In this document: positions 1-7,631 of the stretch, piece after piece
Layout: each line of letters starts with the position of its first letter
Position numbering within the stretch: the first letter of the stretch is position 1
Source of the DNA: Yersinia massiliensis CCUG 53443
GTDB lineage: Bacteria; Pseudomonadota; Gammaproteobacteria; Enterobacterales; Enterobacteriaceae
Reading direction: 5' to 3'
Assembly (NCBI RefSeq): GCF_000312485.1
Contig: NZ_HE997652.1
Span: forward strand, 1-64,000
DNA length: 64,000 bases
The notes under the pieces: generated by a model
The model's database searches: none
The model's input: the letters and a program-made list of their open reading frames with translations, nothing else
Told to the model about the DNA's origin: nothing
Made by a program: the position numbers and the translations under genes

Positions 1-225
1 GCGGTAGGTTTTACTGGCATTGATAATAATGGTGACATCATGCTGACCCGGTAAGAATTTATCAGCTCCGCTAAAGAAATCAGCTAATTCTGCTGAATAG
101 CCTAAACCTTCCAGTGTTTTTATATCAAATGCCGCCGCGCCTTCTTTTGTCGCAGAGAATCCTGCCACAGGAAAAAGGGAAAGCAGACATAAGGTATAAA
201 GGAATGAACACTGGCGACTGACCAC
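1..225 (-). CDS. Fimbrial outer-membrane usher, N-terminal fragment (cut by window edge)
   Basis: The leftward reading frame opens with GTG at 225, preceded by AGGA, and runs off the window after 75 codons. Residues 1-23 look like a signal peptide (VSRQCSFL...LFPVAGFSA). The mature part has FDIKTLEGLGYSAELADFF followed by FLPGQHDVTIIINAS. This is the layout of usher N termini, where secreted Phe-Asp is followed later by a PG-x(2-4)-V-x-hydrophobic-N strand. The usher would be the pore that assembles the pilins encoded just upstream on the same strand. Only about a tenth of a normal usher is visible, so the usher family is inferred and the clade is not assigned. GTG is chosen because no ATG lies in frame before the signal peptide. 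Confidence 0.6.
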   Translation of the reverse strand, partial: MVSRQCSFLYTLCLLSLFPVAGFSATKEGAAAFDIKTLEGLGYSAELADFFSGADKFLPGQHDVTIIINASKTYR

Positions 226-381
226 AAGGATATCCTAAATAGAGTGAGCAATTATTTATCGATAATAGTGCATCTTGATGCTTTATTTATAAAATAATAA
301 GCGTAGTGAGAGGCTGAAATACTTATTAGCGATAGTGTGTGATCAAGACAACTGAAGCCTTGTTGGCTAAAAAATGTGAAC

Positions 382-468
382 TTAGGGAAGCGACGGTGCG
401 ACGTGTGCTACAGCCATACCCAAAATCAGAGAAGATAAAACCGTCACGCCAATCAGTGGCTTTTTCAT
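382..468 (-). pseudogene. Truncated fourth fimbrial-subunit copy (signal peptide remnant)
   Basis: This 28-codon frame (MKKPLIGVTVLSSLILGMAV...) is nearly the same as the signal peptide of the subunits starting at 2249 and 3397. After the signal peptide it jumps to DNA matching the codons around SCTVAS of the intact genes, and it stops at once. Both deletion ends carry GCACC, so a short-homology deletion removed the stretch between the signal peptide and the first cysteine. The rest of the gene is missing. The upstream region, including the palindrome at 641-654, is kept. It cannot make a pilin; a short secreted peptide is possible but unlikely to matter. Confidence 0.8.
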
Positions 469-656
469 GTGTAAGATATCCAAAATTAAAATGTAGGGTT
501 AAGTAATGATTAGCCTCAGTATGCCGATGTAAGATTTATTTTTTGTTTCACTGAAACATGAGCTGAGTCTATTTATTTCGTTGGGATGATTAGACCGCAA
601 TCAGACATGGGCGTATATCGGAATGGAAGCGGACTTAATGTAAGAATATTCTTACG
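469..656 (-). repeat. Upstream-region repeat, copy 1
   Basis: This is the first of three homologous upstream regions; the others are 2250-2438 and 3398-3585. All three run from just before the start codon (GTGTAAGATATCC on the plus strand) to the TAAGAATATT palindrome. They share a 22-bp identical block (608-629 here, core GGGCGTATATCGG) and an ATTTATTTCGTTGG block. The repeat shows that promoter and signal peptide were duplicated together with the subunit genes. Confidence 0.85.
641..654. promoter_or_regulatory. RcsAB-box-like palindrome, copy 1
   Basis: TAAGAATATTCTTA is the core of a perfect 16-bp palindrome (640-655). It matches the published RcsAB box consensus TAAGAATATTCCTA at 13 of 14 positions. 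It lies about 180 bp upstream of the remnant gene at 468, the same distance as in the two other copies. Binding is inferred, not shown. Confidence 0.6.
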
Positions 657-846
657 AAATACTGTGTTATTTAAATGATATTTATCAGTGGATTACTGTC
701 ATCAGATGATGTTCTGAGCCATCACTCTTAAGAAAGCACAACTTGATAGTAAATTGCGCTAGTCCGATGAAGTGTTTCACTTTGAAGAAATTGTTTTATG
801 TGATTCTGACACTAAATAAATCACATAAGGCTAGGCATTTTATGGC
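657..846. other. Intergenic remainder upstream of the truncated copy
   Basis: AT-rich spacer between the copy 1 palindrome and the end of the subunit gene at 847. Together with the upstream repeat it makes a 378-bp gene-free stretch. A weak inverted repeat near 830-846 could end the 847-1482 transcript. I see no other structure. Confidence 0.4.
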
Positions 847-1482
847 CTAAATACCGTAAGCGAAGCTCAAAGTCACCGACCCATCAATATTGATATTTTC
901 AGTAATAGCACCACCCATCGTGGCTGAACTTGCCAGTACTGGTGAGACAGTTAAATCAGCACTGAAGACTTTACCAGCTTTTGCCGTCGTTGCGTTTTGC
1001 GCCCAACCAAAAGGCAAATTATTCGTCAGTGTTTCTGTCGTATGGCCTCCCTGGAATCCGTTTTCTACGTAATAAAAAAAGCTACTTTCACCATCAACCT
1101 TGGCGTTGCTCAATCCTGTTCTAAAGTAACCAATCTTCCCTGTGCCATTGACAAAACCCAACCCAAAATTATGGATTGCCGTGGTATTGCTAACAGATGA
1201 TTTTCGATTATCCGTGGGTGTGAAACTGAGATAAGTCGAGCCATCGCAGGAGATAGTCCAGGTTTTAGTGATTGTGGGTAATATCACTGAGGCCGTAGGT
1301 TGTATTGTTGCGGCTGAAATATTGCCCACGTTATAAACGCCGCCATCAGGGACATTGATAGTACAAGTTGGGACTCCTATTGAGCCTTTGACTTTTAATT
1401 CAGAAGTCGGTGTCGCCGCTTGTACTACCAGAGATAAAAATAACGAGCTGAAAATCGTTAAATTAACAAATTGCATTTTCAT
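847..1482 (-). CDS. Fimbrial subunit-like protein, diverged paralogue
   Basis: A 211-residue exported protein with a signal peptide (about 1-22, ending VVQAA). It has the same architecture as its two neighbours: ELKVKGSIGVPTCTI, a second cysteine in the TWTISCDGSTYL strand (expected disulfide), NFGLGFVNGTGKIGYF, and a C-terminal strand ending TLSFAYGI, as in pilins polymerised by donor-strand exchange. I recall such proteins being grouped under DUF1120 in chaperone-usher clusters, but I could not check. It is far more diverged than the other two copies and lacks their duplicated upstream region, so it probably relies on readthrough from 1611-2249. The start at ATG 1482 (ATGAAAATG) has a weak ribosome site. 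Confidence 0.7.
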   Translation of the reverse strand: MKMQFVNLTIFSSLFLSLVVQAATPTSELKVKGSIGVPTCTINVPDGGVYNVGNISAATIQPTASVILPTITKTWTISCDGSTYLSFTPTDNRKSSVSNTTAIHNFGLGFVNGTGKIGYFRTGLSNAKVDGESSFFYYVENGFQGGHTTETLTNNLPFGWAQNATTAKAGKVFSADLTVSPVLASSATMGGAITENINIDGSVTLSFAYGI

Positions 1483-1550
1483 AAAATTAAATTTACCCCG
1501 TTTATCATATAACGTGGAAAGGTAAAAAGTATCTTCAGGGAAGCGATAAC

Positions 1551-1577
1551 AAGGGCCGAAATAACATTCCGGCCCTT
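1551..1577 (-). terminator. Hairpin after the subunit gene at 1611
   Basis: AAGGGCCGAA pairs with TTCCGGCCCTT with one bulge. The U-tract on the minus strand is poor, so it may be leaky and allow expression of the downstream paralogue at 847-1482. Confidence 0.55.
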
Positions 1578-1610
1578 GCTTTCAATTCATTTCATTTGTC
1601 TTCGCGGTAA

Positions 1611-2249
1611 TTAGATACCGAAAGCGAAATTCATGGTCATTGAACCGTCAAGCTCTGCATCGTCAGTGATTGGACCGCCCATCGTGGTGGTGCCAGCCAA
1701 CATTGGGCTCACTGTGATATCAGCCACAAACACTTTACCGGTGCTCTGGGTGTTAGCCGCAGATGACCAACCGGTGCGCAGACCTGTGGTCAGGTTAGCT
1801 GTCGTTGTCGCCGTGAACGTTGATGTTGCAGAAGAGAACAAGTTAGACGCTTTGCCGTCTACAGTGCCGTTCTTAATCAACGCAGTGTAGTAACCGATTT
1901 TGCCGGTAGTGTTCACGTTACCCAGACCGAAGTTAGTGGTGGCAACGGCACTGGCAGATGCTGCGCGGTTATCGACTGGTGTGAAGTTCAGATAAGTATC
2001 AGCATCACAGGTCACCGTCCAGGTTTTCGTCATTGGCGTCAGCGCGGTCGTGGCCGTCCCTGATTTGACTAAAGATGAAGACAATTTACCGAAATCATAA
2101 ACACCTTCATCTGGAGAAGCGACGGTGCAGCTTGGAACAGTCAGTGTACCAGTGACTTTCAGTTCAGCTGTTGGTGGTGCGGCGTGCGCTGCAGTCATGC
2201 CCAAAACCAGAGAAGATAAAATAGTCAGACCAATCAGTTGCTTTTTCAT
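1611..2249 (-). CDS. Fimbrial subunit, tandem paralogue A
   Basis: A 212-residue exported pilin-like protein. The signal peptide MKKQLIGLTILSSLVLGM ends at AHA. The mature chain begins PPTAELKVTGTL, with cysteines in VPSCTV and TVTCDADTY, a FGLGNVNTTGKIGYY motif and C-terminal MTMNFAFGI. It differs from the next copy (2759-3397) at only about a dozen residues, half of them clustered between SNLFSS and TGWSS. I choose ATG 2249 over the in-frame TTG at 2264 because it begins the signal peptide. It carries its own upstream copy with a perfect RcsAB-box match. Its position upstream of an usher supports a role as a surface pilus subunit. Confidence 0.75.
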   Translation of the reverse strand: MKKQLIGLTILSSLVLGMTAAHAAPPTAELKVTGTLTVPSCTVASPDEGVYDFGKLSSSLVKSGTATTALTPMTKTWTVTCDADTYLNFTPVDNRAASASAVATTNFGLGNVNTTGKIGYYTALIKNGTVDGKASNLFSSATSTFTATTTANLTTGLRTGWSSAANTQSTGKVFVADITVSPMLAGTTTMGGPITDDAELDGSMTMNFAFGI

Positions 2250-2438
2250 GTGTAAGATATCCAAAATTATAATGTAGGGGTCAGTAATAATTGGTCTGTC
2301 AGCATGTCAATATAAGCTCTATGTTGAGTTTCATTAAAACATGATCTAGGTCAATTTATTTCGTTGGAGTGATTAAACCTTAATAAGGCATGGGCGTATA
2401 TCGGAATGGAAGTGAACTTGATGTAAGAATATTCCTAC
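2250..2438 (-). repeat. Upstream-region repeat, copy 2
   Basis: Second copy of the duplicated 5' region. The conserved 22-bp block is at 2391-2412 and the palindrome at 2424-2437. Differences from copies 1 and 3 are scattered, while the two blocks are preserved, which suggests the blocks are under selection. Confidence 0.85.
2424..2437. promoter_or_regulatory. RcsAB box, perfect consensus match
   Basis: TAAGAATATTCCTA equals the published RcsAB consensus at all 14 positions. The centre lies about 181 bp upstream of the start codon at 2249. This is far for simple activation next to the polymerase, so the transcription start is probably well upstream of the gene, or the site acts from a distance. 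Confidence 0.7.
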
Positions 2439-2636
2439 TGGTTATTTTTGTTAATTTAAATTAATTTAATCAATAGGTTGCGTTGCGATTGAAAGCCGTT
2501 GGATGTCATCTTTTTTTTGAATAATCCTATTGATAAAAATAATAGGAATCAGATTTCTGCCTGCCTAAAAACCATCGCAACTCAGTTATCGTCAGTATTA
2601 GGGGTTTATTAACGCCAATGTGTATTTGGCGCGTTC

Positions 2637-2678
2637 TATTTTATTGATGAAAGCGGAGTGCAGGACATCAATAAAATA
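2637..2678. repeat. Perfect 13-bp inverted repeat, 16-nt loop
   Basis: TATTTTATTGATG pairs perfectly with CATCAATAAAATA. It sits just beyond the terminator of the 2759-3397 gene. Another small stem (CGCCAA/TTGGCG, about 2614-2632) follows, so this gene-free stretch (2250-2758) holds three hairpins in a row. It may protect RNA 3' ends or be a relic of a small inserted repeat. Confidence 0.6.
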
Positions 2679-2682
2679 AAAA

Positions 2683-2716
2683 AATAAGGGCCGGAAATAA
2701 TATTCCAGCCCTTATT
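2683..2716 (-). terminator. Rho-independent terminator of the first subunit gene
   Basis: AATAAGGGCCGGAA pairs with TTCCAGCCCTTATT with one mismatch. On the minus strand it is followed by seven T residues. It is much stronger than the related hairpin at 1551-1577, so the 2759-3397 gene is likely a monocistronic unit. Confidence 0.8.
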
Positions 2717-2758
2717 TACTATTAATGTGTATTCACTATTAATTTGTCTTCGCGGTGA

Positions 2759-3397
2759 TTAGATACCGAAAGCGAAGTTCATGGTCATTGAGCCGTCAAG
2801 CTCTGCATCGTCAGTGATTGGACCGGCCATGGTAGTGGTGCCAGCCAAAATTGGGCTCACTGTGATATCAGCCACAAACACTTTACCGGTGCTCTGGGTG
2901 TTAGCCGCAGATGACCAACCGGTATGCTGACCTGTTGTCAGGCTAGCTGTCGTTGCTGCTGCAAACGTTGATGATGCAGAAGAGAACAAGTTAGACGCTT
3001 TTCCGTCTACAGTGCCGTTCTTAATCAGTGCAGTGTAGTAACCGATTTTGCCGGTAGTGTTCACGTTACCCAGACCGAAGTTAGTGGTGGCAACGGCACT
3101 AGATGTCGCTGCGCGGTTATCGACTGGTGTGAAGTTCAGATAAGTATCGGCATCACAGGTCACCGTCCAGGTTTTCGTCATTGGCGTCAGCGCGGTCGTG
3201 GCTGTCCCTGATTTCACTAAAGATGAGGACAATTTACCGAAATCATAAACACCTTCATCTGGAGAAGCGACGGTGCAGCTTGGAACAGTCAGTGTACCAG
3301 TGACTTTCAGTTCAGCCGTTGGTGCTGCCGCGTGTGCTGCCGTCATGCCCAAAACCAGAGAAGATAAAACTGTCAGACCAATCAGTTGCTTTTTCAT
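2759..3397 (-). CDS. Fimbrial subunit, tandem paralogue B
   Basis: A 212-residue near-twin of the product of 1611-2249: same signal peptide (MKKQLIGLTVLSS...), same cysteine pair (VPSCTV, TVTCDAD), same C-terminal NFAFGI strand. Changes cluster in RAATSSAVA and in the FAAATTASLTTGQHTGW region, a likely exposed loop. ATG 3397 is preferred to TTG 3412 because it opens the signal peptide. It has its own terminator and its own upstream repeat, so it can be expressed alone. It is the promoter-proximal gene of the visible cluster. Pilin function is inferred from secretion, the disulfide pair and the neighbouring usher. Confidence 0.75.
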   Translation of the reverse strand: MKKQLIGLTVLSSLVLGMTAAHAAAPTAELKVTGTLTVPSCTVASPDEGVYDFGKLSSSLVKSGTATTALTPMTKTWTVTCDADTYLNFTPVDNRAATSSAVATTNFGLGNVNTTGKIGYYTALIKNGTVDGKASNLFSSASSTFAAATTASLTTGQHTGWSSAANTQSTGKVFVADITVSPILAGTTTMAGPITDDAELDGSMTMNFAFGI

Positions 3398-3585
3398 GTG
3401 TAAGATATCCAAACTTAAAATGTAGGGTAAATGAAGATTTGTCTGTCAGCATGTTGGTGTAATCTCTATTTCGAGTTTCACTAATATGTGATCCAGATCG
3501 ATTTATTTCGTTGGAGTGATTAAACAATAATCAGATGTGGGCGTATATCGGAATGGAAGCGGACTTTATGTGAGAATATTCTTAC
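3398..3585 (-). repeat. Upstream-region repeat, copy 3
   Basis: Third copy of the duplicated 5' region; the conserved 22-bp block is at 3538-3559. The stretch up to the pckA stop at 3704 holds only this repeat and the pckA terminator. Confidence 0.85.
3571..3584. promoter_or_regulatory. RcsAB-box-like palindrome, copy 3
   Basis: TGAGAATATTCTTA matches the RcsAB consensus at 12 of 14 positions. It is placed about 180 bp upstream of ATG 3397, as in the other copies. Confidence 0.55.
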
Positions 3586-3644
3586 AGAATAATTTTTTAT
3601 AGAGTTGAATATATCGAGGAATAATGTCTCGTGGGCTAAAACTA

Positions 3645-3671
3645 CAAGAGGGACACAATGTGCCCCTCTTG
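3645..3671 (-). terminator. pckA terminator
   Basis: CAAGAGGG pairs with CCCCTCTTG (ACACAATGTG in the middle extends the stem). It sits 33 bp past the pckA stop, with TAGTTTTAG following on the minus strand. Confidence 0.65.
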
Positions 3672-3703
3672 GTGTCGTACTAAAACGGTCTTATTCTTCT
3701 AAA

Positions 3704-5323
3704 TCAGATTTTTGGCCCTGCACTCACTAACGCTGCCCCTGCTGGGGTATCGGTATATTTGTCAAAGTTAGTGACAAAGCGCTGCGCCAAATCTTCTGCT
3801 TTCTCTTGCCACTGTGCGACATCCGCGTAGGTGTCACGCGGGTCGAGAATGGCTGGGTCGACACCCGGTAGCGCAGTTGGTACTGCCAGATCGAAGATAG
3901 GCAGAGTGAAGGTTTCAGCCTTATCGATTTCACCGCTCAGAATGGCGTCAATGATGCCACGCGTATCCTTGATGGAGATACGCTTGCCTGTCCCATTCCA
4001 GCCGGTGTTAACCAGATAAGCTTGTGCGCCTACCGCTTGCATACGCTTCACCAGCACTTCAGCATATTGCGTTGGATGCAGCGATAGGAAGGCTGCGCCA
4101 AAACAGGCAGAGAAGGTTGGGGTCGGCTCAGTCACACCACGCTCAGTTCCGGCCAACTTAGCCGTAAAGCCAGACAGGAAGTGATACTGGGTCTGATTCG
4201 CGGTCAACCGTGATACCGGAGGCAATACGCCAAAGGCATCTGCCGTCAGGAAAATAACCTTAGTGGCATGGCCCGCTTTAGAAACCGGCTTAACGATGTT
4301 TTCGATGTGGTAGATCGGGTAAGAAACACGGGTGTTTTCTGTTTTGGAACTGTCATTAAAATCAACGGTCCCATCTGCCAGTACGACCACGTTTTCCAGC
4401 AAAGCATCGCGCTTAATCGCGTGATAAATATCTGGCTCGGCTTCTTCGGATAACTTGATGGTTTTGGCGTAGCAGCCGCCTTCAAAGTTAAAGACGCCAT
4501 CATCATCCCAGCCGTGCTCATCATCACCGATCAATTTACGTTTCGGGTCAGTAGAGAGTGTGGTTTTTCCTGTTCCAGACAAACCGAAGAAGATTGCGAC
4601 ATCGCCTTTCTCACCGACGTTGGCTGAACAGTGCATGGATGCAATGCCTTTCAACGGCAACAGGTAGTTCATCATCGAGAACATGCCTTTTTTCATTTCG
4701 CCGCCGTACCATGTGCCGCCAATGAGCTGCATACGTTCCGTCAGGTTAAAGGCAACAAAGTTTTCGGAGTTCAGGCCCTGCTCTTTCCAATCTGGATTAG
4801 TGCATTTAGCGCCATTCATGACGATAAAATCAGGCTCAAACTGGGCCAGTTCTTCATCTGTTGGGCGAATAAACATGTTTTTGACAAAGTGTGCCTGCCA
4901 AGCCACTTCGGTGACGAAGCGAACTTGCAAACGAGTATCGGCATTAGCTCCGCAGAAGGTATCTACGACAAACAGGCGTTTACCAGACAATTGTTGAGTC
5001 ACCAGCCCTTTCAGGTGGCTCCAAGTCTCTTGGCTTAGCGGTTTGTTATCATTCTTACCTTTGCCCTGATCAGCCCACCACACGGTATCCTGTGTGATAG
5101 CATCGCGGACAATGTATTTATCTTTGGGGGAGCGGCCGGTAAAGATACCGGTATCGACCGCTATTGCTCCTGTGGTGGTGAGGGTTCCTCGCTCGTATCC
5201 TTCAAGCGTGGGCTTCGTCTCTTCCTGGAACAGTAAATCATAGCTTGGGTTGTAAACAATCTCGCTGACGTTATGGATGCCATAGGCGGCGAGCTCCTGC
5301 GGGGTAATTCCTTTAACACTCAT
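3704..5323 (-). CDS. pckA: Phosphoenolpyruvate carboxykinase (ATP)
   Basis: A 539-residue cytosolic enzyme that converts oxaloacetate plus ATP to phosphoenolpyruvate and CO2, the entry step of gluconeogenesis. Visible family marks are [11 protein letters not shown] near the N terminus, the substrate region around [13 protein letters not shown], the P-loop-like kinase-1a motif [11 protein letters not shown] and the downstream GDDEHGWDD metal-binding stretch. Length equals the enterobacterial enzyme (540). ATG 5323 follows AGGAGTTATGAC. It stands alone between its terminator and a 195-bp upstream gap; the AT-rich run around 5398-5412 may be promoter sequence. Nothing unusual. Confidence 0.97.
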   Translation of the reverse strand: MSVKGITPQELAAYGIHNVSEIVYNPSYDLLFQEETKPTLEGYERGTLTTTGAIAVDTGIFTGRSPKDKYIVRDAITQDTVWWADQGKGKNDNKPLSQETWSHLKGLVTQQLSGKRLFVVDTFCGANADTRLQVRFVTEVAWQAHFVKNMFIRPTDEELAQFEPDFIVMNGAKCTNPDWKEQGLNSENFVAFNLTERMQLIGGTWYGGEMKKGMFSMMNYLLPLKGIASMHCSANVGEKGDVAIFFGLSGTGKTTLSTDPKRKLIGDDEHGWDDDGVFNFEGGCYAKTIKLSEEAEPDIYHAIKRDALLENVVVLADGTVDFNDSSKTENTRVSYPIYHIENIVKPVSKAGHATKVIFLTADAFGVLPPVSRLTANQTQYHFLSGFTAKLAGTERGVTEPTPTFSACFGAAFLSLHPTQYAEVLVKRMQAVGAQAYLVNTGWNGTGKRISIKDTRGIIDAILSGEIDKAETFTLPIFDLAVPTALPGVDPAILDPRDTYADVAQWQEKAEDLAQRFVTNFDKYTDTPAGAALVSAGPKI

Positions 5324-5478
5324 GTCATAACTCCTGGATCGTCAATTTTCTACCAGCGATTGTAAATCCTCAGCACCGATTAACAGCGATAGCGTTCAAA
5401 TATTTAAATATATGACCTACATTTCGCTGGGTTATGAGAGATAGAACACGGAATATCGCAAGCATGAAACGGCAGAAG

Positions 5479-5504
5479 TGCTGGGCACGAGTCAGCACCC
5501 AGCA
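5479..5504 (-). terminator. Possible hslO terminator hairpin
   Basis: TGCTGGG pairs perfectly with CCCAGCA 15 bp past the hslO stop. No U-tract follows on the minus strand, so it may act in RNA stability rather than intrinsic termination. Confidence 0.4.
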
Positions 5505-5518
5505 AAATGTTATGGAAA

Positions 5519-6400
5519 TTAATGAATTTGTTCAGATGATGCGCTGTTACCATTCTTGAGCGAAGCGATATCGACGGCATCAAAAAGGTAGTGGCTGCCA
5601 CAATATTCACAATGCATATCAATATTGCCGTCTTGCTCCAGCATTTCGGTGATGTCATCTTCAGACAATGTTACTAATGCATCTGCACAACGTTCGCGCG
5701 AACAGGTGCAACGGAAGTTGACGTTTTGCGGTTCATAGAGCGTCACTTCTTCCTGATGGTATAAACGATACAGCACCTCGTTGGCCGGCAGCGTGAATAA
5801 CTCCTCTGCTTTGACGGTCGCGGTCAATTGCGCGAGATGATCAAATTCATCTTCATTGCGCTCTTGCGCAGGCATGACTTGCAGTAGCATACCGCCAGCA
5901 GCAGCTTTGCCCTCTACGTCACCCGTACGAATAAACAGGCGAGTGGGTAATTGCTCGGACTGCATAAAGTAATTTTCAAGACAGGCTGCGATGGTTTCAC
6001 CTTCCAAGGCCACTACGCCCTGATAGCGTTCGCCTTTTTCTGGCGTAATGGTGATCACCAAATAACCGTTACCGACCATCTCTTTTAGCGTGCTGTCATC
6101 GCTTATCTCGCCTTTAAAGCGGGCGACACCACGCATTTCTTGCTGGTTATTGCCGTTAATCACCGCCAAGGTCAGCGGGCCATCGGTACTCTGCAATTGC
6201 ACGGTGATATCACCGTCAAACTTAAGAGTAGCGGTCAGTAAGCTGGTCGCGACCAACATTTCACCTAACAGTTTTTGTACCGCAGGTGGGTAATCGTGGT
6301 TAGCTAATACCTGCTGGTAGGTTTCATTGACTGAAACCAGCTCACCGCGCACAGCATGGTTAGCAAACAGATAGCGATGTAATTGGTCGTGATTAGACAT
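5519..6400 (-). CDS. hslO: Redox-regulated holdase chaperone Hsp33
   Basis: A 293-residue cytosolic chaperone that protects unfolding proteins during oxidative and heat stress. The redox switch is visible at the C terminus: a CTC pair in [11 protein letters not shown] and a CEYC pair in [12 protein letters not shown]. These four cysteines hold zinc in the reduced state and form disulfides on oxidation. The N-terminal [22 protein letters not shown] is typical of the family. It follows hslR by 25 bp on the same strand, as in other enterobacteria (yrfG-hslR-hslO). Length is normal. Confidence 0.96.
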   Translation of the reverse strand: MSNHDQLHRYLFANHAVRGELVSVNETYQQVLANHDYPPAVQKLLGEMLVATSLLTATLKFDGDITVQLQSTDGPLTLAVINGNNQQEMRGVARFKGEISDDSTLKEMVGNGYLVITITPEKGERYQGVVALEGETIAACLENYFMQSEQLPTRLFIRTGDVEGKAAAGGMLLQVMPAQERNEDEFDHLAQLTATVKAEELFTLPANEVLYRLYHQEEVTLYEPQNVNFRCTCSRERCADALVTLSEDDITEMLEQDGNIDMHCEYCGSHYLFDAVDIASLKNGNSASSEQIH

Positions 6401-6425
6401 AGGTTTCTCTCATTCTGGCTGCCGC

Positions 6426-6833
6426 TTACTCAGACTCGCCTTGTTTAAATTTGATTAGATGACGGCGCTCTTTTTTATCGGGCCGCCGATCAGGGTGTGG
6501 CATGGTCAGCGCATTCAATTTACGCGCTTGTGCGACTTTTTCGCGGTTGGCGATACTGGCCTCAGTTTCTTCATACAATGCCTGCGCTTCGCTGGCACCT
6601 CGACGCTGAGCATTGAGTGCCAGTACTCGGACTGTGCGTTCGTCATTGCCCTGACGTAGCCGAATTTCAGCATTAATCTCAACCAGTTTACTCGGTTTTC
6701 CACGCTGGCCGTTGTAGTGGACTTTACCGCCATCCACCATGTCCCGAGCGATAGCTCTGGTTTTATAAAACCGAGCCGCCCACAGCCATTTGTCCAGCCG
6801 AACCGATTCGTCCACGGCCGTTTTATCCTTCAT
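6426..6833 (-). CDS. hslR: Ribosome-associated heat shock protein Hsp15
   Basis: A 135-residue S4-domain RNA-binding protein that binds free 50S subunits carrying a nascent chain and helps recycle stalled complexes. The S4 motif VRLDKWLWAARFYKTRAIA is followed by DGGKVHYNGQRGKPSK; the basic tail (RRPDKKERR) fits RNA contact. ATG 6833 has AGGAG ten bases upstream of it and matches the E. coli start. A longer in-frame opening at 6848 would place that ribosome site inside the gene. It sits between yrfG and hslO in a likely stress-linked operon. Confidence 0.95.
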   Translation of the reverse strand: MKDKTAVDESVRLDKWLWAARFYKTRAIARDMVDGGKVHYNGQRGKPSKLVEINAEIRLRQGNDERTVRVLALNAQRRGASEAQALYEETEASIANREKVAQARKLNALTMPHPDRRPDKKERRHLIKFKQGESE

Positions 6834-6891
6834 GAAGGCTCCTGCCATTGGGCTGATTTATTCTTCGTGTCAGCTTATTCGCTGCGTAACG

Positions 6892-7572
6892 TTACTCGTG
6901 ACGTAAATGCAATGCTGGCAATAACTTACGATAGTCATTGATAGCGGGATGACCATGAAAAACTTTGTCGGCACAACTAGAATCTGGATTTTCAATCCCC
7001 AAACAGTAGCGAATACCGAAGCTGCGCGCAGCGTCCAACATGGTTTCACTGTCATCGACAAATAACGTTCTGGCCGGGTTTAACCCCGTATGCTGCGCAA
7101 CGGCCTGCCACAGACGTTGATCTTCTTTTGGATAACCAAATGTATGGGTGGAAAGTAATAAATCAAGGTGTTGATCGAGTGCAGTATGCTCCACTTTTAC
7201 CGCAAGGCTATGTGGGTGGGCGTTGGTGAGCAAAATTGTTTGCAACCCGCACTCGCGAAGACTGGCTAAAAAGGGCTCAGTATCTTGGCGCAGCCGCACT
7301 CGGTTACCCGCTTGTGTCGTCATGGCATAAATATCCAGATCCAGCCGTTCGCTCCAGTAATCAAAACAGTACCAATTCAGCGTGTGCTGCACGGACAGAT
7401 ATTCATCGTGAATAATTTTGTGTGCTGACTCGAGCGGGATCCCTCGGCGCTGGCTGAGTGTCTCCGGTACCTGTTTTAGCCAGAAATGGCTGTCGAACTC
7501 TAAATCGAGCAGAGTGCCGTCCATATCGAGCAGCACGGTATCAATTTCTTGCCAGTTGAACTCAGGGGGCAT
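6892..7572 (-). CDS. yrfG: HAD-family GMP/IMP nucleotidase
   Basis: A 226-residue haloacid-dehalogenase-type phosphatase; the E. coli orthologue hydrolyses purine mononucleotides such as GMP and IMP. HAD motif I is VLLDMDGTLLD near residue 13. Motif II is the Thr in ILLTNAHPH, motif III the Lys in GYPKEDQRLW, and motif IV the DDSE stretch in LFVDDSETMLDAA. Length and order (igaA-yrfG-hslR-hslO) match E. coli. It is probably cotranscribed with its neighbours, with gaps of 43-60 bp. Confidence 0.94.
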   Translation of the reverse strand: MPPEFNWQEIDTVLLDMDGTLLDLEFDSHFWLKQVPETLSQRRGIPLESAHKIIHDEYLSVQHTLNWYCFDYWSERLDLDIYAMTTQAGNRVRLRQDTEPFLASLRECGLQTILLTNAHPHSLAVKVEHTALDQHLDLLLSTHTFGYPKEDQRLWQAVAQHTGLNPARTLFVDDSETMLDAARSFGIRYCLGIENPDSSCADKVFHGHPAINDYRKLLPALHLRHE

Positions 7573-7631
7573 AGCGACTCCACGATCACAAATAGTGGTG
7601 ATAAATTATACGCGCAATAAAGGCAAAAGGG

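Noticed and set aside
4631-5038. 135-codon frame opposite pckA
   Set aside because: Shadow of the pckA coding frame; no ribosome site and no recognisable family.
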